Assembly (NCBI RefSeq): GCF_026914185.1
Contig: NC_070559.1
Location: forward strand, 4,934,001-4,998,000
Length of the DNA: 64,000 nucleotides
Origin: Puccinia triticina
Taxonomy: Eukaryota; Basidiomycota; Pucciniomycetes; Pucciniales; Pucciniaceae
Direction of reading: 5' to 3'
The notes under the pieces are model-generated. The model was given only the letters and a program-made list of their open reading frames with translations, had not been told where the DNA came from and did no database searches. Made by a program: the position numbers and the translations under genes. Shown piece by piece: positions 53,957-64,000 of this stretch (position 1 is its first letter; each line of letters begins with the position of its first letter).

Positions 53957-56900
53957 GGTACCAGCAACGGTGTAAAAAGTCCGATACACGTATTTGTATT
54001 GACCCTGTATTGCTGCAGAATGTATAGGCAATACATTGTATTTGTATTGCATCGCAAGTCCGATGTAATACATGTTGTACTCAGTTGGTGCTGCTGCGGA
54101 TGCAATACAATACACCTTAGTGTATTGCATCCATGGATGCAATTACATGTATTTTACATATACAGACCTCCAGACCAGAATCTGTATTGCTGGAACCGCG
54201 GCATCAAGTGTCACATCCCATGTTCATCAGCTTTCATGTAATATGTGACGTCAATGGTCAAGTTAACCGAGATTGCTGGCGGCTCAAGCTCCAAACTCTA
54301 AGTCCGTAACCTCCGGAGTCCGATTCCCACCTCCTGATTCCTTTCCAAATCCACCGACTCCAAGGTAAGTTTTTTTTTATCTTTTTCCTCCAATCACCTC
54401 AAGATTCCGGAATTGATGTACTAATATCCAGCCTTTTTTCCCACAGACAAGGTAAGTTTTTTTTTATCTTTTTCCTCCAATCACCTCAAGATTCCGGAAT
54501 TGATGTACTAATATCCAGCCTTTTTTCCCACAGAACTTCCTTAAATCTGCTGGCAACTGCTCCGGTGCGATTGCGCAATCGCTTCAATGGTTCGATCTTC
54601 CTCTCGCCGCCTCTCTGGTCAATCTACCCGAGCTTCCACTCCAGTCAATGCACGCCGATCTGTCCGACAAGAGGAACAGAGAAACAGCGAGTCCATCCCT
54701 TCGTGCCAGCCCACCCCTAGTCAGAAATTTCGGCCCCGCAAGCAAGTCTCTAGCACCTCGTCTATTGCTCGCAAGCAAGGATCCACGTCAGCTTTGATAC
54801 CGCAGAAATCACAAAGGAAGTCAAAAAAATCAGCAATTGACGACTCCGAACCCAATGAGACCTTACCTTTACTGGACCTCGCTCGAGACTTGGATGAAGA
54901 CAATTCTAAGGTTACTAAACGCACAAAAAAAAACCGAGCAGCTAATTTGACTGAGTTTGACGACATCAATATCTATTTCGAACTTCCAACATATGGGGAG
55001 GGTGAAGTAAGTCTTCTCTGAACACCTTACAATCTATCATTTTGCTTTACTGACTGATTTACAACTTTTAGACTAGTGGGGAAAAGCTTTACTACAGGTG
55101 CAAATGGTGCGATCGTATCTACAAGAAGGGAGGGCGAACGAGGTCTAATCTTTACAAGCATCGTGATGGAGACTCTGGACGAAACCCTTGCCCTTCAAGA
55201 AACGAAGCGATCAAGAACGGGGCAAACCTACCAATTACCATCAAGGAAAAAATAGCTAAAAAAAATTCTGCAGACACCTTGAACAGGTTTGTGCACGGCG
55301 GGACCTTTGACAATCGGATATTGAACCAAATACTTGTCATGTGGCTCATGCAATCGGCGCTCCCTTGGATTCGACTCGAAGATACTTTACTCTCAATTTC
55401 TTTCAACTATGCTCGGGCGGGTGTCAAGCTCAATTCACAAACGTGGGCTGCAACTGAAGCCCACCAATTATATGTCAACTTACAAGCAAAGGTTATTTCG
55501 AACCTCAAGGTGAGCAATTGGATTCATTCTTTTTCCGACAAATACTTGGATTGTTAGCTTATTTGACCCCCCTTTGGCTTACCCAGTCAATTTCCTCAAA
55601 GTTTACATTAATCCATGACATATGGACTACAAAAGGCAATCACCATGCCTTCCTTGGTATCGCGGCAGCTTACATCACGGACGATTGGATGTTTAAAATA
55701 TGCCATCTTGGCATGAAGTATATCGCCTGGACTCACAAAGGGAAGTACCTCGCTGTTCCCTTTGCAAATATTATCACGAAGTCATCCCTTCATGAAAAGA
55801 TGAGTGTTTTTATTTTATTTTGGTTTCCTCGCTTTTCATTTGAAATACTTATCAATCAATCTATGCATTACTTTCAATTCATATACATCTTAGCTCAGAC
55901 AACGGACTCAGGCTCAAACAATCAAACAATGACCGCCGAGGCCGACCGCTTAATCACCAAGAAAACCGGCACCAACCCAGGTCTTAGCGACAATCACATC
56001 CGCTGTGTTTGTCATAAGATTGCCTTGATAATAACGGCCGGGCTGAAGGCCATACGTACCGAGACAGAGGGCTTGACTAAGACCAAGAAGAAAACACTCG
56101 GATTTGTTCCTCAGCTCGATGCGATTACAGAAAGCAACAACGAACTCGGCGGCTTTGTTTCTGGCGATGAGGAACTTGGAGATCCACTGGAAGATTCAGA
56201 TGACAAAGACAGCACTATTGTTCCATTGGCAGTTCCACCCACCCAGTCCGCCAAAATGCCGCAGACCATCGCCGAAATACTTGCTAAGGTGGATTTTGTT
56301 ATTCAGAGGATAACCTCCTTGTCTTCCAAACGTTCGGAATTTGAGGTATGGCACTCCAAGCTGGACGACCCCGGGCCAACCCTCATTGCAGGGTATGGCA
56401 TTCGATGGAATATTAAGTGGCAAAGTAGAGATCGAGCGTACCGCAGCCGCAATGTTATTAACAAACTGATTGAAAATGAGAAGGATTGGCAAGAACGAAA
56501 CGGTGGGAAAAGCTTCTTTGACGATCATGAGATCACCCGAGGCGACTGGGAAGTTGTCAAGCGATTGAATGATGTCCTCAGCGTAAGCAATCCTCTTGAT
56601 TTTCCTGTTTTACCATTGTAATTGCTTCTTTCACTTGTAATTGCTTCTTTCACTAATTTTCTAATAAATTTCTTACACACAGGAGTTCTATTTCATAACG
56701 AAAAAAATGGAGGGCAACCACTCGTCAGCAGGCATGCTCCTAGTCGAATACCAGTCAATTATTGATTTTCTCAAGGGACGCCTCTCGTCAACGACCAACT
56801 TCGAGCTCAAACCGATGTTCAGAGCAATGATCAAGAAGAGCGAAACTTACCTCTCTGAGGCATTGCAGTGCGACACAATACTCCTAGCGACAACTTTCAA

Positions 56901-57916
56901 CCCTTCTTACCGGCTTTCAATTTTCCAGATATATTTTCCCTCTCACCACGGATATGCAAAGACATTACTACAACAGAAATTCAATTACCAAAAATTGGAA
57001 CTCGCTGCCAATTTGGAATCAACACAACCTTCTCCCCCAGCTACATCGCAACAAGAACCAAACCATCATTGGCGTCCAATCGATGACATCGACCTGTTCC
57101 CTGCTGTCATGGATGCCGTGGTTACTGACGAGTTGGCCAACTATCTTGGCGGTAAATATAAATATCTTCCCTCCCAGGCAGACCAGTGCCTTGTATGGTG
57201 GAAAGTAAGTAGTTCCCAATGTTTTAAACAAGTTGATTCAGATTTATAGCTTTGTAACTAATCTTGTGATTCTTATCTCCATCTCTTTATCCCAGGAACA
57301 CCACGACGAGTTTCCCATACTGGCCTCCTTGGCCAAGGATTACCTAGCTTGCTCGGCAACATCAGCAAGCGTGGAACGGTGCTTCTCCGCGGCGGCAGAT
57401 GTTTGTGGACGAGATTGAGGGAGTTTATCCCCCAGAACGATCGAGAGATCAGTGAGTGTTCATCAATGGTTGCGGCAGGGATTTGAGGCGGATGGCGACT
57501 TTGAAACAGCTCAAGGGATTGTGTCTCAAGAATTGGCCAGCTTGGAAGATGATAAAACCAAGGCAGCTACTGCCAAAGGTTGATTTTCTTTGCTTTAATT
57601 TATCTTTCTTTATTTTTCTAGTCATCATGTCTTTTTCTCCTGGCTTTCCTTCCCCTTCCCCTCGCCTAGAAATGCAAAAAAAAACAAATGTAGAGAGAAT
57701 ACAAGGAATACTGTATCTGACTTGTATTGCATTTAGAATGCAATACAAATGGATTCTAATCTCTGTATCTGCAAAAATAAATACAATGTATTTATGGTGT
57801 ATTGCAAATTTGATGCTATACAAAGTATTCATGGACTCATGTATTCAAAAAAGTGCTATACACTGTATATGCCAATACATATACATGTATAGCACTTTTT
57901 ACACCGTTGGTACCAG
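53957..57916 (+). mobile_element. hAT transposon, 3944 bp, TSD GGTACCAG
   Basis: Element 53965-57908 with inverted ends (C)AACGGTGTAAAAAGT and 8-bp duplications GGTACCAG (53957-53964 and 57909-57916). Both subterminal regions are full of TGTATTGCA / TGCAATACA motifs. One transposase gene on the plus strand. It sits in the accessory gene of the Harbinger element. Confidence 0.93.
54587..57583 (+). pseudogene. hAT transposase with premature stop in the dimerisation domain
   Basis: Exon 1 54587-55010, then exons from about 55073 to 55510, about 55590 to 55803, about 55897 to 56583, about 56683 to 57206, and about 57298 on. Domains: Ser/Arg-rich N-terminus, BED zinc finger (YRCKWCDRIYKKGG..SNLYKHRDG), hAT core (SKFTLIHDIWTTKGNHHAFLGI; TTDSGSNNQTM; RCVCHKIALII), IRWNIKWQSRDRA, and the C-terminal EFPILASLAKDYLACSATSASVERCFS dimerisation motif. 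A TGA at 57416-57418 truncates it two codons after VCGR. The same frame continues as GSLSPRTIERSVSVHQWLRQ to a stop at 57581-57583, so CGA to TGA is the likely change. The lost tail includes part of the dimerisation domain. Confidence 0.88.
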
Positions 57917-59125
57917 TACCATCAAACTCGGAAACAGCATTGGATGGTGCGGGATTTTTTGCTGCAGTTGATTTGGATGCATTTGATGGTGGGGGATTGC
58001 TAGTAGGACTTGCGGCTCTCTTTTTCTTAGAAACTTCGGCTTTCTTTTTGTTATCACGACAGTAATTGGTCCACTTAGGGCTTTTAACAAGGAGATTGTA
58101 GCAACGCAAATGTTTGAAGTGAGTATGCTGGTCCTCGGTGTAAAGTCGGAGAGCTCGGTTTAACTGGTCCTCAACAGATGCACCACTCTGGTTGAACTGT
58201 TCAACCTGATTAACACAACCACAGAATTTGTTTATTGCGGGCTGCACGTTGTTGCTCCATTTCTTTTTCAAGCTGTTGGCTGGTCGGATTGGATGAGGCA
58301 TAGTTTTGTGATACACGGTCGAAATTTGTTCCCAGAAAGTGCTTCCTTCTTGATTGGTTCCAACAGCGGGATCTTCGGATACCTGAACCCAGGCGCGACA
58401 TAACTCATAGTCTTTGGGTTTGGTATAAATAGGACCTTTTTTCTTTTCCTCTGGCTGCGTGGCTTGGCTCTTGTTGGGGGAGAGTTGCGGATCAATATCA
58501 TCTGAGTAGGTAGCAAAAAAAGCCCAGTACTTGTTTAGTTATGACAAACAATGTTGAATAAGCAGAAAAGAAAAAAAAAACTCACCATGGACTTCATCAT
58601 TGTCATCTTCATTGCCTGTGTTGATGTTGCTGGGGTGGTTTTTTCTTCTTGGCATTTCAGTCAAATGGAGAGATGACCTGGATTTGCTGATTTGGGTCGA
58701 GGTGTGGGGTGGAGATATCAGGGGTTGTGTACGCAAGGTAGTGCAGTATCACAAGAAGGTTTTCTGTGTGATATGTGGATGAGGGGGACTATCTGGGGAG
58801 CTATACGGTCTCAAAGCTGGGACTGGTATAGGGCCCGGAAGGGTTTTTCCAAGTTTAGGACCTCCTTTACTCCCTCCGGTGGAGGGACTAAACTGGGCCC
58901 GGGTGACTAAATTTGGTATAGTCCCCCAATATAGGGCCCGCGGTGGAGATGCTCTAAACTGCTGTTCTAGCTCCACCCAAACACACATAAGCTTTTTCTG
59001 GACAGTCACTGTAGGTCACTGTGCATTGAAGCTTACTCAACAGCAAGCCTTGAGGCTTGTGTAATACCACAAGCTGAGTTCTTGCATGTCAACTGCTTGC
59101 CGTTGCTTGACTTTTTCTTGCAGTG

Positions 59126-59552
59126 AAACAGCCCTTAATATTTCTTGTGCTTGGCATTGGCTCCTGGCTGAGAGGATGCAAGAAAGTGAGAGTTGGACAT
59201 TGGTGCCAAAAAGTGGGTAGGGAGGCTTGCGCCGGCAATATCAAGTTGCTTGCGGGACTTTTGCTTGCCTTTTCCATGGCGCGTGAGTCTATTGTGCGCC
59301 AAAATGATCATATGTGGTTAGGTCAGAAACATCTATCTCTTAGGGGTCATGTGATTGCTCTAATCCGATTGGGCGGCGTTTTCTTCTAGTGAAAGTGTTA
59401 CTCGAAAGTAGAAAATAAATCCTACTCATTTGAAACCAAATCTTACATGGAAGTCACCTTAGGATCCCCTGTTAATACAAAAGGCTGAATACACGATGAC
59501 CAGGACTACTTGTACTGAAAAACAACGACGAAGAGGCGTGGACAAGAGGACA
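59126..59552. other. Intergenic, 3' flank of SPC19
   Basis: Unique sequence between the CACTA-end element and SPC19. No gene, repeat or RNA is supported. Confidence 0.4.
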
Positions 59553-60331
59553 TCATAGCCGGCCCGACTTCCTGGCCAATTCGAGATCCAACTTCTCGAG
59601 TTCCTTCACGAGGGCATTCTTCTGGGCCCGGAGTTTCTGCAGCACGTTTTCCTGCTGCTCCAGCCTGCGATCGGGGGCGGAGAGGCGCTCGGGCGCGGCG
59701 TCCTCGGCGTCCTCCTCTTCGAGGCCGTCGTCCATCGCGGCCTCGTCGTCCATCAGCAGCCGTTTCCGCTTCGATATCTGCGTGAGACGACCCCGAGAGA
59801 CACAAAGATAAGGAAGACAGGAGTCGGGTCAGGGGAGAGCACCTGGGATCCCGAGAGAGAGAGAGGACGCACATTGACCCTGAGCATCTGCTCGCGTTTC
59901 TGCAGCTTCACCAAGCCGTCCTCGGTCAGCTTGACGAGCTGCTTGATCTGCGGCTCCAGCTCGCTCGTCAACTGGAACTGGGCGGCGCGTATCTCAGAGA
60001 CCGAGACGAGCTCGAAGAACTGCAGGAGCCCGGCAGAATCAGCCACGGCCCGCTGCGGGCGGCCAGGACGGAGCGGGACGGACGTACCTGGGAGTTCTTG
60101 ACCGCCCGGCTGATCCGCGGGATGTCGCGCGTGTGCACGTCCAGGGTGTGGCTGCAAAAGCTGAGCTTGTGTGGAGCAAAACGGCAGCCAGTCAGCTACG
60201 GGCCCCCGGGCGTGATGGGCTTGGGGGCTTACATTCGCGGTGCATTTCTCGAGGCTGCAGCCCGCTTTCCGGAGCGAGCTGAGGATGTCTGGGAACAAGA
60301 TGGGTTGATGGTGCTGGGTGCTTGAGGCCAT
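59553..60331 (-). CDS. SPC19: DASH complex subunit Spc19
   Basis: Spc19 is part of the DASH/Dam1 ring that couples kinetochores to microtubule ends in fungi. Exons: 60331-60233, 60165-60088, 60019-59873, 59777-59553, giving 182 residues with consistent phases. Family landmarks: LRKAGCSLEKCTANLSFCSHTLDVHTRDIPRI at residues 20-50, FFELVSVSEIRAAQFQLTSELEPQIKQLV, and EDGLVKLQKREQML, followed by an acidic stretch and a C-terminal coiled coil (RRLEQQENVLQKLRAQKNALVKEL). Yeast Spc19 is 165 residues. A larger frame starting at 60373 uses a further Met 14 codons upstream, but MASSTQ fits better. It is divergent from STT3 with 443 bp between start codons. Confidence 0.87.
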
Positions 60332-60774
60332 TTGTCCGTCTAGTGGGTGGAGGTTGAGATGTGAGCCGCACAACAGATGTCTGGACCCTGTGACAACCCC
60401 CGGGACATCACCGGGGTGTGGGTGACAGCCATCCCACTAGGCCGTCATCGACTACAACCACTCTCGATCACAACCCAACAAAAATATACACTAGCGTAGC
60501 ACCCTCTTCAGGTAAGTCTAATCAAAACCCGCAGGCTAGGAAAGAAACAGAGCAGCTGAACCGCTTGCGACGCTTGCATAGTTTTCCGGAGGCCTCTATT
60601 CAGTGATTCGATTCGATTGGACGGCTGCTCTGGCGGAGCGAAGGGACGACTGAGTGTAACGAGAAAGTGAGCCGGTCTCCGGGCCAAGTTGACGGGAAAC
60701 GACTGGACTGACGCGTGCCCCCTCTTACGATCTCTGTCCGGAATCTGTGTGCTCTCTGCAGCACGCACCATATC
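60332..60774. promoter_or_regulatory. Divergent SPC19/STT3 intergenic region
   Basis: This 443-bp region must hold the promoters of both genes. C/T-rich runs flank the STT3 start. No clear TATA box or binding site is evident by eye. Confidence 0.55.
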
Positions 60775-63524
60775 ATGTCCTTGAACACGATCTACCCATT
60801 GATCTCCTTGACCCCGCAGACCAACCGGAATGTCTTGGCCTTTCTTCGGCTCGTCATCGTCTGTTTGATCGCCGGCGCCGCGGTCTCGTCGCGGCTCTTC
60901 GCCGTCATCCGCCACGAATCGATCATCCATGAATTCGATCCCTGGTTCAACTTGTCAGTCCACACCATTCTCTCACTGGCTCATCACATCAAACGCCGGC
61001 TGATTCTCTTTTTCTTCTCAGTCGTGCTTCGAAGATCTTGACCGAGCAGGGCTTTCATGCCTTCTGGAACTGGTTCGATCAGACGGCCTGGTATCCTCTC
61101 GGGCGGGTCGTCGGGGGGACGATCTATCCGGGCTTGATGGTCACCAGTGGGCTGATTTGGAACGCCTTCCGTCTGTTCAACGTAAGCCCGATGCGCTTCC
61201 TGAAGACCATCTCAAGCCACACCCACTGACTCCGCGCGAGCGAGCCTGCCCAGATCCCGATCGACATCCGCAACATTTGTGTGCTCCTCGCCCCAGGCTT
61301 CTCCGGCCTGACGGCCTATGCCACCTACCTGTTTGCACGCGAGTTGGGCCAAAAGACGAACTCGAAGGGCGCCGCTCAGACCAAAACGGTGGGCGAGACC
61401 GGCGAGGGCACTGGGCTCTGGGCGGCCCTGTTTATCGGGATCGCGCCCGGATACATCTCCCGATCTGTCGCTGGCTCGTACGATAACGAGGCGATCGCCA
61501 TCTTTATCCTCATGACCACATTCTATCTCTGGATCAAAGCCTTGAAGCAAGGCTCGGCCCTCTACGGATCGATGGCCGCCCTGTTCTACTTCTACATGGT
61601 GGCCGCCTGGGGTGGCTACGCATTCATCACCAACATGCTCCCCTTGCATGCATTTGTCCTTATCCTCATGGGCCGGTTCACCAACAAGCTCTACGTCGCT
61701 TACTCGAGTTTCTACGCCATCGGAACCCTGGCAAGTATGCAGGTCCCCTTTGTGGGATTTCAACCGATCCGCACTTCCGAACACATGGCTGCGCTTGGGG
61801 TGTTCGGGCTCTTACAGCTTGTGGCGTTTGTCGAACTGGTCCGAAGCCATGTCTCCAGCAAACAGTTCAAGCTGCTCCTCCAGATCGGCGTGGCTAGCTT
61901 TGGTGTCCTGGCCTTTGGCGCTCTAGTCTTCATGACCAAGAAGGGATGGATTGCGCCCTGGACCGGCCGGTTTTACTCGCTCTTCGATACGGGCTATGCC
62001 AAGATCCACATCCCAATCATTGCCTCGGTGTCCGAGCACCAGCCGACGGCCTGGACGAGCTTCTTCTTCGATCTGCAGATGCTGATCTACCTGTTCCCGG
62101 CGGGTGTTTACCTCTGTTTCCGCGAACTGCGGGATGAGCACGTCTTTGTGATCATCTACTCGGTGCTCGGCAGTTACTTTGCGGGGGTGATGGTTCGATT
62201 GATGTTGACTCTGACGCCGATCGTGTGTATTGCTGCGGCGATGATCGTCTCGTCGATCTTCGACCTCTACCTCGACCCAGCCCAGCCGGACAGCGTGGAT
62301 TTTGGGACCCCGTCGACGACTAGCTCGATCGAATCGAGCTCGCCGATCGAGTCCTTTGGTGGGAGCCAGGCCTCCTCATCTGGCTCGGTGGGCGCTCGGA
62401 AATCGAAGAAGGGCCACTCTGCGGCCAGCTCGATCTCCTCTGTGTCTTCGGTTGCCTCTGTGAAATCTACCCGGTCGTCTCGCTCTAGTGTCTCGAGCAG
62501 CTCGACTGCCTACACCCAAGTGCCATGCATCTCTGCGATCTATGGCTCGGACACCCGGTTGGCCCTGGTCTCCGCATTCACCTTCATGCTCCTGCTCTTC
62601 GTCCTGCACTGTACCTGGGTTACCTCGACAGCCTATTCGTCACCCTCGGTGGTCTTGGCATCCAAGAACCCCGACGGATCGACCAATATCATCGACGACT
62701 TCCGGGAGGCTTACTACTGGCTGAGGATGAACACCAAGAAGGATGCGAAGGTGATGAGCTGGTGGGACTATGGATACCAGATCGCCGGGATGGCAGACCG
62801 GACGACGTTGGTTGATAACAACACGTGGAACAACACTCAGTATGTTTCGATTGTTTTGTTGTTGTTTTTGAGCCGGGAACTGAGTTTGTGATGAGACAGT
62901 ATTGCGACGGTGGGCAAGGCGATGGCCTCGAAGGAGGAAGTGTCGTACCCGATCCTGCGCAAACACGATGTGGATTACGTGTTGGTGATCTTTGGTGGAC
63001 TGCTCGGGTTTAGTGGGGATGATATCAACAAGTTTTTGTGGATGGTGCGGATCGCCGAGGGGGTGTGGCCTGAGGAGGTGCAGGAGAGCTCGTTCTTTAG
63101 CCAGAAGGGTGAATACAAGGTGGATGATGAGGCGTCGCCCACGATGAAGAACTGTTTGATGTACAAGCTGGTACGCAGCTGTTTCGTCTCGCCAGAGGAG
63201 GAGGAGGAGGAGGAGGAGTAGCTGATGTGTTTTTTTTTTCTTCTTTTTTTTTCTTTACAGAGCTACTTTGATTTCGACAAGCTGTTTGGGGGCCAGCGAG
63301 GCCAGGACCGGGTGCGGGGGCAGGTGCTGCCGCAAGTTGGGCCGACGCTGGATAGCTTGGAGGAGGCCTTTACGTCTGAGAACTGGATCGTGCGGGTGTA
63401 CCGGGTGAAGGGCGAGGATTTCCTGGGCCGGAGCCACAAGGAGGCCAAGGCGTTCGGGGCGGGCAGGAAGAAGAAGGCTTCGTCGAGCCGCAAGCGGAAG
63501 AACCGCAGACAGTCCAGTGCTTAG
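60775..63524 (+). CDS. STT3: Oligosaccharyltransferase catalytic subunit STT3
   Basis: STT3 transfers the lipid-linked glycan to Asn-X-Ser/Thr in the ER. Exons: 60775-60953, 61022-61181, 61254-62839, 62900-63170, 63261-63524, giving 819 residues (usual range 700-830). Start is the ATG of MSLNTIYPL. Landmarks: FDPWFNFRASKIL (the external-loop DxD-like site, split by intron 1), a run of about 11-13 transmembrane segments, the Asp-rich SVAGSYDNEAIAIF, then the catalytic SWWDYGYQIAG (WWDYG at 616-620) and DNNTWNNTHIATVGKAM. A Ser-rich, cytosol- or lumen-facing insert of about 60 residues (encoded about 62310-62510) follows FDLYLD. The C-terminus is Lys/Arg/Ser-rich. Exon 4 ends in a Glu-coding (GAG) run after a donor; the exon 5 acceptor follows a long pyrimidine tract. 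Confidence 0.95.
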
Positions 63525-63698
63525 CGAACATGTAAATAGATCCTTTGAGAGCATTAAAAGTGAAACCCATCTGTTGAAGGTGCTGTGTACATGGCTACCG
63601 TGCCATGTAGACATGTGTGTGGACAGTGTGCCCTCCGCTGGTTGGCCCAGCAACCCTCCACCAGCTGAGCCACCCCACACCACCCAGTCCCACCCCCC
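63525..63698. other. Short intergenic region
   Basis: This 174-bp gap between STT3 and the transporter start presumably carries the STT3 3' end and the next promoter. Nothing specific is seen. Confidence 0.4.
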
Positions 63699-64000
63699 AT
63701 GCCGCCGATGTCGATCCACTTCAGCTCCCTCTGGCCATTCGCATCCCTCCCCCCAGCAGCACCACCGCCAGCCACCACCCACCCCAGCAGCAGCACCACC
63801 CCCCCAGCATCCCTCAAACTGAGGCCCCCGCCGCCCGCCAGCCGCCCCCTGCTCCTCGCACGATGTGACTCGCCCACGGCCTGGTTGATCTACTACTTCG
63901 CATTCAACCTCGGCCTCACCATCTTCAACAAGCGCGTCCTCCTCTCCTTCCCCTTCCCATGGACACTCACCGCCATACACACCCTCGCTGGCACCCTCGG
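63699..64000 (+). CDS. Triose-phosphate/nucleotide-sugar transporter family, N-terminal part
   Basis: The open frame from ATG 63699 runs off the window. The first 60 residues are Pro/Ser/Ala-rich and possibly cytosolic. The transmembrane start is YYFAFNLGLTIFNKRVLLSFPFPWTLTAIHTLAGTLG, the characteristic first helix of TPT/SLC35-type transporters (the N-x-x-L-x-x-x-N-K and FPFPW motifs), which move phosphorylated C3 compounds or nucleotide sugars across Golgi or ER membranes. An ATG further downstream is not available in this frame before the family motif. The substrate cannot be told from this part. Confidence 0.8.
   Translation, partial: MPPMSIHFSSLWPFASLPPAAPPPATTHPSSSTTPPASLKLRPPPPASRPLLLARCDSPTAWLIYYFAFNLGLTIFNKRVLLSFPFPWTLTAIHTLAGTL

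Larger units (their letters stand above)
53619..58655 (-). pseudogene. Harbinger accessory (Myb/SANT, NAM-like) protein, split by a hAT
   Basis: Exon 1 58655-58586 and exon 2 from about 58518. N-terminal part: MPRRKNHPSNINTGNEDD, then YELCRAWVQVSEDPAVGTNQ..TFWEQI, KKKWSNNVQPAINKFCGCV (a trihelix/Myb-like DNA-binding region), then a Lys/Pro-rich linker. The sequence breaks at 57909, continues after the hAT at 53956, and ends 53619 with a C-terminal NAM-type helix (KQFNDIMNNNSLSLKRIARNG...EYYRLKRREILRSL). Beyond the insertion there are two more lesions: TGA at 53938-53936 and a one-base loss in the adjacent A-run (8 As where 9 restore frame) within the sequence resembling RPIGKKKAKLL. The protein normally binds transposon ends or imports the transposase. 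Confidence 0.8.
51424..58957 (+). mobile_element. PIF/Harbinger DNA transposon, TSD TAA
   Basis: Element 51427-58954; right end GAGCATCTCCACCGCGGGCCC (reverse strand), left end the same with a 3-nt deletion (GAGCTCCACCGCGCGGG). TAA duplications are at 51424-51426 and 58955-58957. It encodes a DDE transposase on the plus strand (51636-53206) and a Myb/SANT-type accessory protein on the minus strand (58655-53619), the two-gene layout of this superfamily. A hAT element has inserted into the accessory gene. Both genes are also mutated, but it is the autonomous relative of the derivatives at 801-3485 and 16961-23795. Confidence 0.9.
49894..59125. mobile_element. CACTA-end MITE carrying three nested elements
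   Basis: Ends: 49894 CACTACAAGAAAAACTCACT and, in reverse from 59125, CACTGCAAGAAAAAGTCAAG. Similarity continues to GCAGTTGACATGC about 45 nt in. Removing the nested hAT MITE (49959-51425) and Harbinger (51427-58954) leaves a unit of about 240 bp. Flanks ATA and AAA do not match, so the 3-bp duplication is not confirmed. CACTACAAGAAAA is the classic CACTA/EnSpm terminus. Confidence 0.6.

Noticed and set aside
57416..57583. TGA recoded as an amino acid in transposon genes
   Set aside because: Host genes here (UPF0538, RlpA-like) end at TGA, so the code is standard; CpG decay is the simpler explanation.

Overview
The window looks like a repeat-rich stretch of a basidiomycete nuclear genome, most likely a rust fungus (Pucciniales). 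Host genes are intron-rich with short GT-AG introns. SPC19 (a fungus-restricted DASH kinetochore subunit) and SCH9 point to fungi. Dense nesting of hAT, PIF/Harbinger, CACTA-like and Mutator-like DNA transposons with LTR elements fits the large genomes of rusts. The species is not identified.

Host genes sit in islands. (i) 4649-6924 (+) and 27532-29636 (+): two diverged paralogues of a secreted or membrane protein family with matching intron positions. (ii) 15276-15995 (+): a five-exon UPF0538 (C2orf76-like) gene that single-frame ORF scanning misses. (iii) 40115-47654: SCH9 kinase (-), an intron-bearing tRNA-Leu(UAG) (+), a secreted RlpA/expansin-like double-psi beta-barrel protein (-) and a PDI-family thiol oxidoreductase (+). 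(iv) 59553-64000: SPC19 (-) divergent from STT3 (+), then the start of a triose-phosphate/nucleotide-sugar transporter (+) cut by the window edge. PDI and STT3 both act on folding or glycosylation in the ER lumen. The other neighbours share no evident pathway.

The rest is mostly mobile DNA. 801-3485: non-autonomous Harbinger-type element whose interior is dyad satellite. 7162-11150: element with CACCAGGGG ends and a CTA target duplication, carrying satellites, an LTR-like block and a 648-bp Mutator-like MITE. 11489-14078: decayed hAT transposase. 16961-23795: TAA-flanked element containing a gag-less, mutated Ty3/Gypsy element (18547-23090, TSD CTTTG). 23799-27002: MITEs nested in MITEs. 30591-38664: minus-strand, gag-only LTR element (TSD ATCAC) split by a CACCAGGGG element (31354-37634), itself containing a hAT (33310-36117). 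49894-59125: CACTA-end MITE containing a hAT MITE, then a Harbinger element, then a hAT inside the Harbinger accessory gene. Target-site duplications allow the insertion order to be read.

Two themes recur. Satellites built from alternating short inverted repeats fill the interiors of unrelated TIR elements; their sequence differs between arrays but both stem arms change together. Most transposon genes also carry in-frame TGA where an arginine CGA is the likely original, as expected from CpG decay. Exon boundaries were assigned by eye from splice signals and reading frame and have not been tested against transcripts.
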